Made by a program: the position numbers and the translations under genes. Shown piece by piece: positions 37,701 to 47,200 of a stretch of DNA of 64,000 nucleotides; position 1 is the stretch's first letter; every line of letters begins with the position of its first letter. The notes beneath the pieces were generated by a model. The model was not told the origin of the DNA. It made no database searches and saw only the letters and a program-made list of their open reading frames with translations. The DNA comes from Mugil cephalus (taxonomy: Eukaryota > Chordata > Actinopteri > Mugiliformes > Mugilidae): assembly GCF_022458985.1 (NCBI RefSeq), contig NC_061773.1, forward strand, positions 1,060,001-1,124,000, in the 5' to 3' direction.

Positions 37701-38441
37701 TGGGTCAGTGCATGGAGAAAGTTGGGGTGCTGGCAGGAGACTCCAGAGACACTAAGCATAGGGAGACATTTCATCCTTTTGTTCCTGAGCAGCACCTCAC
37801 TACCAAGTTCCCCAAGAGCTTCTGGTATTGGAGCTACTGTTACTACCCCATCTCAGAGGCAAGTACACTCTTGATATATGATAGAATTGGTATGAAGCAC
37901 TGTCTTGGCACTGTTCATATTTCAAAAGTCTGTGTCTATACTGCTAGAGCCTCAATAGCATGGAGAGCTTAGGAACAAGAACTGTTTAAGCAGATTGATA
38001 TGTTATTACATTTGTTACAAAGTAATTCCTCATTGTACTACCATTACACAGATACCATTACAGAGATTTATTTTGTGCATGTAAGACATCTGATGCCTTA
38101 ATATCTGGTGATAACTGTGTACTTTTTTTTTTTCTTTTTCTCAGGGTCCCAACTGCTGCTCAGATGTTTCAGTGTCCTTCCATTATGTAGATGCTGCAAC
38201 CATGTATGTGATGGAATACTATACTTATCACCTGCGTGCCTTTGGATACAGGTATCGTTACCAGCCCCCTACCCCACGAGGCTATACTATTGAACGGTCA
38301 AGTATCTTGGATGCTGCAGAAGGACAAAAAGAGGGGGCTTCTCAGGAGAAAGAGAAAGGTCAGGTGGATAAACCATCCAAGATTGACCAGGGACAGGATG
38401 AAGATCCAGCGCCTGTGGCTGGAAAAGGCCCTGATAATTAG
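31793..38441 (+). CDS. c1galt1: core 1 synthase, glycoprotein-N-acetylgalactosamine 3-beta-galactosyltransferase 1
   Basis: T-synthase adds beta-1,3 galactose to GalNAc-Ser/Thr, forming the core 1 (T antigen) O-glycan in the Golgi. In animals it needs the chaperone Cosmc. Exons are 31793-32018, 37194-37858 and 38145-38441, in consistent phase, 395 aa. It is type II with a signal anchor at about residues 9-24 ([17 protein letters not shown]). GT31 marks are [11 protein letters not shown], the catalytic metal site KADDDTY (aspartates about 171-173), [57 protein letters not shown] and VSFHYVD. The last exon adds a Lys/Glu/Asp-rich tail beyond the catalytic core, longer than in human (363 aa). 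Intron 1 is 5.2 kb. Intron 2 starts with GC (GAG then GCAAGT) and ends in CAG. The start ATG gives the expected short cytoplasmic tail. Confidence 0.97.
33222..33395 (-). mobile_element. family 1 SINE, reverse
   Basis: Reversed landmarks: TTTATATAGTGCTTTTGCAC, CTCAAAGCGCTTTGCAGTC, then the complement of the tRNA-like head (GGGATCGAACCG...CTCTACTTACTGAG). It lies in c1galt1 intron 1. Confidence 0.8.
33640..34420 (+). mobile_element. Penelope-like retroelement remnant
   Basis: Two ORF pieces, 33640-33918 and 34026-34421, resemble successive parts of a Penelope-like reverse transcriptase polyprotein. The first carries [15 protein letters not shown] and [15 protein letters not shown]. The second carries [11 protein letters not shown] and, after an internal gap, [19 protein letters not shown], which precedes the endonuclease in this family. 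The polymerase core between them is mostly missing, and frames are broken. It lies in c1galt1 intron 1, in the same orientation as the gene. Confidence 0.7.
34396..34480 (+). repeat. partial copy of repeat block A
   Basis: CTCAAGCGGCCACTCAATGA and TTTTGCACTTCGACATGGGC match the inverted A block at 17990-18050. It abuts the Penelope-like remnant. Confidence 0.75.
35349..35648 (-). pseudogene. fragment resembling the N-terminus of a hAT/ZBED-type protein
   Basis: The minus-strand frame contains [29 protein letters not shown] and PECLLC, the pattern that opens many hAT-derived, BED-finger-like fish proteins. After the cysteine pair the frame loses similarity. Nothing downstream completes it. 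Confidence 0.35.
36000..37190. other. distal c1galt1 intron 1, nothing recognised
   Basis: AT-rich, with no repeat or coding block identified up to the acceptor at 37192-37193. Confidence 0.5.
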
Positions 38442-40545
38442 GCAGAGGGTGGGAAATAAGTGTTTTGACCATTTGCTTAGTCGTTCTTGGCTCATACTAC
38501 TACAAAGGTAGGAAAGCAGTCCACTCTACTATTCAGTTTCTTCACAAAAAAGTGCATTGGCTGAGGATTCCTGAGATGAAGGGCTGCTTGGGATGTGAAC
38601 CGTCACTGCAGTACTGATCTTTAACTTCAGAGCTGGTTTATTGATCAACTGAGTGGTAACACCTTTTGGGTGACCTTTACTAATTTGAAAACTACCCAAA
38701 GCTAATACATTTCCAGTTGATTGAAAGGTTTTTGCTGTTATTTAGTCCCTTTTCTTAAGTTGCTACAGTTTCACCAAAACTTGATCTTCCATCCATTTCT
38801 TGATTTTCTGAAGTCAAGTCTTAATTCACTCTGCGTGCCTGTAAAATGATTTGTGTCTTGAGCTGATTCAGCTATAAAAACAAGTGGTTAAACGTTTTTC
38901 TGGTTCCACGGCATGCTAAGCCGACATTATTACAAGTCACATTTTATTTGAATTTAGCTATGTGAGGATTTATTTTATGTGAAGAAAATTTTACATTTGT
39001 CTCAAATAGTCACTATTGAAGTTTTTATCAAAGATCTAGAGCTCTAACTAAAAATGATATCTCTTACTCATTTAACCATGTGGATTTTGTTGAGCAGCTA
39101 ATCTTTTTTTCTTTCTTTCATTCTTTCTTTCTTTCTTTCTTTCTTTTTTTTAAAGGAAAATGAGCACTATGTTTTCCTAAGTCCTAGTATGATGTCTTCA
39201 AATACCTGACAAAGAAAAGAAGCAAATCTCCACAGAAGAGTAGTCGCATCAACATAGTGGTGTGTTGTCCCTCAGATAGCAGTTTAGAAAATGATCTGTC
39301 ATTTGGCCTAATAAATATTACACTTTCAGCCTTAGGTGGGACCTCAGTGGAAAATGGCGTCAGGTGCCAGGTTATGAGGCACTGCTCACTCCTCAGTGTC
39401 TAACAGAAATGTAGTGAGTAACTGTGATGCTTTAAACAAAATGTCTGAATGACTACATGTCTACAACTCAGCCAAAGATGGAGCCATTCTGATAACAGCC
39501 AGTGGTGTGGTTGTTGCCGTTCTCTTGTTTTCTTGGCAGCAAGTATTTCTTTTTTTTTTCCTTTAGTTACACATAGTCTGTATTTCCATCTGTAGAAGTA
39601 AAACCCAAAATGCCCTCATCTAGCCGTCTATTTGTGCTTCCTTGAACTAGCACTGAACACACACTTTACAATTTGCCTACATCTTCCCCACTGGACTCAT
39701 TAGCTTGTGCCTTGTAAATTGAGATTGTATGAGCCGACTTTGCACTGTGGCATTACCCCGATGAGAGCGATGCTCCCAATGCATTTCAGATGGAGTATAA
39801 TTCATTGAATCCTTCCATTGTGATGTTTCTGACCTTTTATACACTTTTAAACAAAGTAGTGTTATTTTTTTAAATTGTGGGCCAACCAGACTTTGTTTTT
39901 CTGTCGCCAGTATTCCTAACAGGCATTCCTAAGCATTCCTAACAGTTGTGATACAGACAGACACTGGTGTTACAATGTTGACCACACGAAGGAATAAGTG
40001 CTGACTAAAATGAATTTGGCTTTCTGTGTGAAAACTAAATGCACTTTTTACTGATACAATTGCTGTTTTTCCTTTTTAACCACTTCCACATTTTATTTTC
40101 TTCAAGGTTAAATACGTTTGCACTTTTCTTGTGTGCATGGGCATGGAGCATGTTTTTTTGTTTTTTTTTATTTTTATTCAAAATGAAATAGTCCAGTCAG
40201 TTTTAATCAAGTCAGCATGTTTGGTTGGTGGTTTCTTTTCTCTGACATAAAGTTTATTTGCCGGCTCGTTGGTAACAGCCAAATCTGGATTTTGATTTGG
40301 AGTGACACAGCACATCCAGTCCTTGACAATCTTCTCAATATTAAAACAGAAAGGGAAAAGGTTTATAGTGCTGTATTTATATTTTAATTGTATTTTCGTT
40401 GGTATTGAGTTCTGAATTGAGTTGGTGCAGTTTTGGTGTGTGAGTGAGTTTATGTTGGTGTGTGAGCACACAGTCAGTGTGCAGCATCTTTTTTAGTGAA
40501 TGGTACTGTAATCAATATGAATAAATACATATTTTATTGTACATC
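38442..40545 (+). other. c1galt1: c1galt1 3' UTR with AATAAA signal
   Basis: A long noncoding tail follows the TAG at 38439-38441. AATAAA lies at 40520-40525 with a T-rich stretch after it. It contains a TTTC-repeat stretch at about 39103-39150 and no other gene. Confidence 0.5.
39103..39150 (+). repeat. (TTTC)n stretch in c1galt1 3' UTR
   Basis: A pyrimidine tract of CTTT units with few interruptions. Confidence 0.9.
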
Positions 40546-40820
40546 TTCTGTTTTTCATTTGTTTACATGAGAGTACGTGTTCATGCATGGTAATGACTTT
40601 CAGATGTCTGCGGTTACATGATGGCCTGTGAGTAAACAACAACAAAAAAGTTCTGGTGAAAGGATTTAGAACCAAATAAACAAAAATCGCCCTTACACAT
40701 TCTGTTAACGGACGAGCCAGGAGGAAGAAGGAAGAAAAAAAAATGCATTCACGAGTCAGTGACTCCAGTTTGGCAGGTTTGTAGTGGTTTTATAAATAAC
40801 AGCGCACTTTGAAAACAAAA

Positions 40821-40946
<126 letters not shown>

Positions 40947-41419
40947 CCATCAAAGTATGTACTTGCCACATGAAATAAGATCTAGTTCACTGGTCAGTCA
41001 TTTGTTGTCACAATCGGAAAAAGTAATTATGTAGATTTGGGGTAGAAAGTTGGTACAAAACTTTCTCTTTACACCCAGAAATGTCAGTTTGTTGTTGAAC
41101 AGAAACAAAAAAGAACAGTTGTTAAAACTGGACTAAACATGAGTAAAACATTTCAGTTGTTATTTTATAACCACATTTTTACTTTTCAGCCAAAGGTTTA
41201 GAAAATGTGAGCTATGTTTACTCAGTCAGTCATGTCCTGCTCATATATCACTACATGACTGAGGGTTAGTCATCACTAATATTCTACTCATTAAAACATG
41301 GAACATTACATTAATCATCATTCAGCAGCTGGGTTAGGCTCCAGGCTTTGCACAGTGGTCAGACTCTCCTATCATCAATACAACATCTTGGTGAAATCCA
41401 GCAGCTCTGGATGGAAATG

Positions 41420-41683
41420 AATCTTGTGACACTGCAGACGTTTATTGAAACAATGCGACAGTGAATCCTGCTAGAATCAAAGCTAAAGGCAGTCTAACCA
41501 AATATTATAGTGTGTTTTTCGGTGGTGACTTTTTATTTTGGCCAGGCAGTGTATAAAGATAAGTTGAAGAGAAACTTAAAAGCTGTGATAGAGTTTTTAA
41601 TTCTGGTATTGATAAAATATAACAGAATTTTCCTACAAATACACCAGGATGTAGTGGGAGTATTGTATGCCCTGCAGCGTAAA
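41420..41683 (-). other. tac3: tac3 3' UTR with polyadenylation signals
   Basis: Minus-strand AATAAA signals read as TTTATT at 41532-41537 and 41441-41446. The latter is followed by a plausible cleavage zone. No FxGLM-coding sequence is present in this stretch in any frame. Confidence 0.5.
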
Positions 41684-42252
41684 TCAGTGATGCAGCCCCA
41701 ACAGATCAGCGAGGATGTGATCAATGTGTCCTGCACAAGACAAAGAAAAGAAATTATGTCACAGAGCACTGAGGTCAGTGCCGAAAACTGCTGCATCCCG
41801 TTGCGATTAACCATGGAGTTCTTACTTTGTCTGGAGACTGGGGTGTTTCTTTGGCCTGCAGCAAAGAGTAACAGGTGAGATGGTTCATTCTCAGCTAGTA
41901 ACAGCAATCGCTGACTAAGTCAACTCACCGTTTGGTGGAGCAGCACTTCTCCGTCCCATCAGACTCACAAAGCTGTTATAATCGATGTCGTCAAATCTCT
42001 TCCGCCCTGTGTCTTGAATAACACACAGATCTGGTTTGGCCTGAAACGTAAGCAGCCTGTTAACTGTTGTGCATTTCATCTTCCTCTCTTTGCAAAATGT
42101 TTACTGCAGTAACTTGAAAGACCAGGCCTTAGTCATACCTCCGTCAGTGATACATAGGTCTCCTCTGTACACCAGGACTTCACAGGAAATAAGATAAGGA
42201 AGAGCAACACAGCCAGTGAGGTGAAAGTGCAGCAGTTTGGCATCCTCTCCAT
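41684..42252 (-). CDS. tac3: tachykinin 3 precursor (neurokinin B/F gene), 4 coding exons
   Basis: This is a neuropeptide precursor of the tachykinin family, which in vertebrates feeds the kisspeptin/GnRH axis. Minus-strand exons are 42252-42139 (in exon 42256-42139), 42040-41929, 41855-41826 and 41730-41684, with GT..AG borders and matching phase, 100 aa. Residues 1 to about 28 form a signal peptide (core LAVLLFLILFPV), followed by ETYVSLTE. Exon 42040-41929 holds a peptide bounded by dibasic sites and an amidation Gly: KR-FDDIDYNSFVSLM-GRR, aligned with fish neurokinin F. Its core is FVSLM, not the family FxGLM (codon AGT for GGN). The last exon, where neurokinin B is expected, gives HIDHILADLLGLHH then stop: no FxGLM, no GKR. 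Small exons of 30-118 nt are typical of tachykinin genes. The family call is firm; the last-exon model is inferred from a strong acceptor (TTTGTCTTGTGCAG). Confidence 0.85.
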
Positions 42253-43292
42253 TGCTCTGAAACAGGAATGAGGGTTTTATATTTAAAGTATTTATTTATT
42301 TGTAAAGGCCATGTGCTCTGAGTGACCTTTAACTGTCAAATCAACATGAGTGTCTCATTGTTTTTGTAATTTAAATTTGAAACATGGCACTCAAATACTC
42401 CGATACTTCCACTCAAACTTCCCCTTAATATTATTCCCAGTTGAACACAAAGACCAATTTACACAACTTACACTTACGCAACTATTGTATGTGACACATC
42501 TCATACATTAGTGATAGGTGTTTCAGATGTGCTAATTTTTTTGTTCAGAGTGTTGCTCTTCATAATAAAAAGACTCTTTTAGGTTATTTTGGAATTTGTA
42601 GAATTCTACTAAAGCTGCAGTACATTTATCTGCAGTAGCTGTACTCGAAATTTTTATGTTCAAGTAGTCTGCGTTCACATTCGGGGATAACAACAGTATT
42701 TCAGTTATTTCTCAAAAAAAAGTAAAATAAAAAATAACAAGCCACATTTTTAACATGTCAATTAATTCACGTTTTTCAATTTTCCATTCATTTTTTTTTT
42801 TTATTAATTGTAATGATCTGTGATCACCAAGCTGTCCTGACCTTCAAACTGTGACCTGATGAAGAAATTAGAGTTATTTGATAATTTCTTAAGGAATTCA
42901 TTGATTATTATTATTATCATTATTCTTATTATTGTATGTTAATGTGTTGGTTGATCTTCTATATACTTGCTATAAAATATTAAAAATTATAATATAATTG
43001 GATTTCTGGAAACGTATTCAGTGAAGTGAAACTTATGTAAACAAAATATTTGAATTGATTACCTTTTAACTAATTCCAATACAGTTTATTTATAGCAGCT
43101 GAACATGCAAACAGGAGCAGTGTGCTTCAAACATGCATGCAATTCTAAATGTAGTAAGTTACATAGCGAACTTTCGATAAATTGTTTTGAAATGTCTGCA
43201 AAAAGAAAGTGAAAGAGTAAAATAGTAAAATACTTTTTAAAATACCTTTTATTCCATTTATATTCAACAATTACAGATGAGTGATATCTTAC

Positions 43293-43360
43293 CTTGATCT
43301 GATGCTTCGGTATAAACCAGGGATCTGTTCAGCAGTTTATTTGACATTAAACGAGCTCTG
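43293..43360 (-). other. tac3: tac3 noncoding first exon
   Basis: On the minus strand a donor (ATCAAG then GTAAGATATC) ends an exon at 43293. The acceptor (CATTCCTGTTTCAG) at 42257 joins it to the exon with the start codon. The 5' end is set by the TATA box about 30 bases upstream. Confidence 0.6.
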
Positions 43361-43383
43361 CGTCTTCTTGTGTCTTCTCTCAG

Positions 43384-43391
43384 TTATTATA
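43384..43391 (-). promoter_or_regulatory. tac3 TATA box
   Basis: TATAATAA on the minus strand lies about 30 bp before the inferred start of the noncoding first exon, the usual spacing for a regulated neuropeptide promoter. Confidence 0.5.
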
Positions 43392-43399
43392 GTCCTAGG

Positions 43400-45290
43400 G
43401 CTCCTATGAATTCCAATTAGCACTCTGCCTGCCACCAGAACTCCATCCCACTCATACACAGGCACGCATAAACAAGCACACACATGCATGTTATCCTTGT
43501 GAGGAAACTGATTAACACAGTGCATTCCCTAGCCCCTAACCCTTACCATAACCTTTACACTAAAACTAAGTCTTAACCCTGAAACAACCTCTAACCGCTA
43601 AAAGTTGCTCACTTTGCACAAATGTCCTCTCTCCAATGGTATAAAACTGAACACTGGTCTTTAAAAGATAGCTGTAAAATTGCTGTACACACACACAATC
43701 TAGGATCCTTCTCATCAGACATGTCTTTGGAGGGAATGTTGTAACTGTTGATGTGTTAGTTATATGCATATTACCACAGGTGATTATTTGATAAAATATC
43801 AAAATCCATTTTTTTCTCTGACTGGCTAAATCATTATTCCTGAATTACCAGGGAAAGACTGTACCAAACTTGATGAATAGTCAAAAAAGAAAGCATAAAG
43901 CATTTTGCTTGTAAACTTTACAAGCTGTTCACCACCAGCTAACAGTTAACAGTTAACCTGCAGGGCCTCAGTAAAGATCCAGTAATATGTGAAAATAGAA
44001 AAACGTCTCAGATCCCAGTTTTGCTGATACTATCATCATTAAAATGTGATGATAATCATTAAAAATTATTAAAACATTGGGTATGTTTATGTGTCCCAGG
44101 AAATGGAGCAGAAAATACTGCACGCCCTACAAGTGGATATTACCACTCTGTCTATACTGTCATTGACTGCAGCATAGCAGACACAAAGAGCACAAAGACA
44201 AATAATCCCACACTGTCCAAAACAATAACCACACCAATGAATACCGGAAACTTCCTGACTGCCCCCTTCTTCCCACAGACAATGTTCATTACACCCACCT
44301 GCAGTTTATAAGGTCATACTTGAAAATGATTCTGTCTCACAGACAGCAGCCTCTGTGTTCATGACAACAATTCACCGTAGAGGTGGCTCATAAAATGTAT
44401 TCTCCTTCTGTTATAATATATAAACCAAAACACTGTTAACAGTCATTTGAAGCTATGTGGTGTGGATTGTTTTTCTCCCCCTTCTGGCAGTGAGAGGAAT
44501 TACACAAACAAAGCTGACACTTGGCAGTGTTGTTTACCTACACAGCAAATTCTGTGGGGTTCAAATTCTGTTGTTCTGAGACTAACAAGACAGTGAGTGG
44601 TGATAAAGTTAGCTGGGTACAACTTTACTGCCCCGCTGCAGACTGCTGTGTCCTGGTACCTCTGGCACATTTTTAAACCTTTTTTGTGTTCTGTTTGCAT
44701 GTGCTTATTTAAGCAGAATGTCTACTATTACCCCCAGGACAGTTGTGGACAGTTCAACCCCTGCTGTAGAAACTACAGGACTCATTCTCTCTCATTTTCC
44801 CTGATGTTTAGGAACAAAGTATGTGGAAAGTTTGGTTGTACAAATAGTTGGAGTACACATCCATAGTAAACAGTTGACACCATGAGTGAGTTGATATCTA
44901 ACACTATACACTAGTGTTTAGAGAAGCTAACACAAATTTAGTGTAGAGAAATATTACATTTTAACTATAGCGAGAGTCAGTAAAAACGTTAACGAACATC
45001 AATTATTGTTTTTCCCCTATTCTTTTACCCTGTTCGTCTAGGATAAAAATACACATGCTTTGTATATTGTGCTGCTGTCCAGGAGGTCACACTGTCTGAA
45101 TAACCAGGTTATTCGGTGATGTCTGGACTGTTTCCTACCCCCTAGTGTTCAAGTCCCTCTTACCTTTTGTCATTCTTACCTCCGCACACCAATGTTTCAG
45201 TATCTCTTTCGTAAGAGAGAGGTACAAACCATGCATGGCTCAATCCTGCCAGCCCTCTTTGGACCCAGTTAGCATAGACTGAGTCCAAAT
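43400..45290. other. tac3 upstream region, no gene recognised
   Basis: No exon-like block was found. The region may hold tac3 control sequence, but nothing specific can be named beyond the TATA box. Confidence 0.45.
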
Positions 45291-45299
45291 CGAATTGTA

Positions 45300-45476
45300 A
45301 ATGGTCTTGCTCTTATATAGTGCTTTTCTACCTACCCAAAAGTACTCAAAGCGCTTTTACAGTCAGAGACACATTCACACACCAGTGCCAGTTGCACAGT
45401 GTCTTGCTCAAGGAAAACCGCTAACCCTTCGGTTTGTGGACAACCAGCTCTACCTACTGAGCCACAGCCGCCCCGT
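45300..45476 (-). mobile_element. family 1 SINE inserted in a LINE
   Basis: Reversed SINE with TATATAGTGCTTTTCTACC, AGTACTCAAAGCGCTTTTAC and the complement of the tRNA-like head (CTACCTACTGAGCCACAGCC). It interrupts the LINE reverse-transcriptase frame in the same orientation. Confidence 0.85.
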
Positions 45477-47200
45477 AGAAGGACTTGTGACTAATCGAGG
45501 AGAGTCCAGCCCTCTTCAGCTCCCTGAGGAAGAAGAGCCTCTGTTGGGCAGTCATCACCCAGTGTTCAGTGTTCACAGACCAGGTCAGATCAGGTGTGAT
45601 TTGGATTGATGTCATTGACACACTCGACCGCCTCCCCTTGCATAAGGAGAGCTTTGTCGTCCTGGACCTCCTGTAGTCCACAATGACCTCCATGGTCTTA
45701 CTGGTGTTCAAAACAACTTTGTCATCTAAGCACCACTCTGTTAGGTGCTGGATGCCCTGTCTGTAATGGGCCTCATCATTGTTCAAGTTGAGAGCCATCA
45801 TGGTGGTGTCATCAGCAAACCCTTACAACCGTGTTTGTGGGATGGATAGCACAACAGTAATGTGTGAACAGAGCGAAGGGAACTGGGCTGAGCATGCAGC
45901 CTTGCTGCGTTCCTGTGTTCAGGACCAGTGTGGACAATGTACAGTCCCCAATTCTCACCACCTGAGGTCAGTTGATAACAGAGTCCCTGATCCAGAGGCA
46001 CATAGAAGCAGACAGTCCCAGGTCATGAAGCTTCAATGTAAGCTTTTCTGGGATTACGGTGTTAAAAGCTAAACTGAAGTTGATGAAAAAATGTCCTTGG
46101 TGTGTGTAAATACAGAGAGTGCCATGTGTTCGCCAATCTCTGGTCAACAGACGCACTATGGTCCAGGAAGTAGCAACAAGCGTGAGCTGTAATAAACCAA
46201 ACCAGCTGTAATATCTCTACTGAAGGCGAACACGAGGTCTTCGGTGGGATGAACTGTGTGCTCTTGTTGGGACCTACAGCTAATGTACCATGATCAGCGT
46301 TTGTGTTTTGCAGAGATTTGGCTGAATGCGACTCCCTGGACAGTGCGTCTGTGCCTGCCTTCGCCTTCTACTTGGAGTTTGTGTCCCTCCTTCAATAGAC
46401 AAGACAACAGTGTGTGAAAATATACAGACATGCAACAGTTCAGCAATATAAACTGAAAAAATAATCACAATACAATTTTAAATTCTTAATATTAATTATT
46501 AATTAAGGCCCAAAAACCTTCCAGAGTATTGGCAGTACTATACGCATATGGTACTGTCGGTTTAAAGGTCTACCTTCTACTTTCGATTTTTTTTCTCGAA
46601 ACTTTATTTCAACTTTTTTCTTGAAATTACAATTTTTTTTTCTTAAAATTTAGACCTTTTTCTTAAAGTGCAGGATGAAAAAAAACTCTTCATCCTCTAT
46701 TTTTTTCTTATGGATGGTCCTAATGCTATTTTGTATCTATAGGCCTAGGCTGCTGGGGCACGATGATCTAAGTAGTTTATTGACACTATACAAATAAAAT
46801 TGAATTGAGTTGAACTGCCCATTGCCAGCTGCTGATTTGGAAAAACTCTGATGGTCTTGGTGGATTGAACAGCATCTGTGCAGAACTGCACATAGTCCAG
46901 GACAGATAACCTCCAGGTACAAGCTCTCTTTGAACAGGCTTAGTCCTGCAGATCAGAGGTTTTTATGCAGGGGTGAGTTCCAAAGAGATGTGGTCTGACG
47001 TGCCCACGTGTGGAGCTGCTACAGCCTTGTATGCTCCCAGTGTGTTGCAGTAAACCTGGTCCAGGATATTACTGTCTCTGGTTGGAAAATTTATGGATCT
47101 ATGTAGCTTGGGAAGAACTGCTTTAAGTTCCACATGGTTAAAGTCTCCAGCCACAATCACAGTTGTCTCTGGGATTGCATTCATCTGTCTGCTGATCAGA
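45477..47200 (-). mobile_element. L2/CR1-type LINE remnant
   Basis: Read on the minus strand, 5' to 3', it holds an endonuclease end (VAGDFNHVELKAVLPKLH, DHISLEL at 47184-46963), a linker (KTIRVFP-like, near 46860), the RT motif A region (FSLAFNTVIPEKL near 46090), and an RT thumb part (CLDDKVVLNTSKTMEVIVDY, QQRLFFLRELKRAGL at 45801-45480). Segments at about 46240-46800 are lost or replaced. It is dead. Confidence 0.8.

Noticed and set aside
41533-41907. 124-codon minus-strand ORF starting MLLLAENEP
   Set aside because: It is an intron read-through of tac3. A splice donor at 41825 and an acceptor at 41731 fall inside it, and the spliced frame matches a tachykinin precursor.
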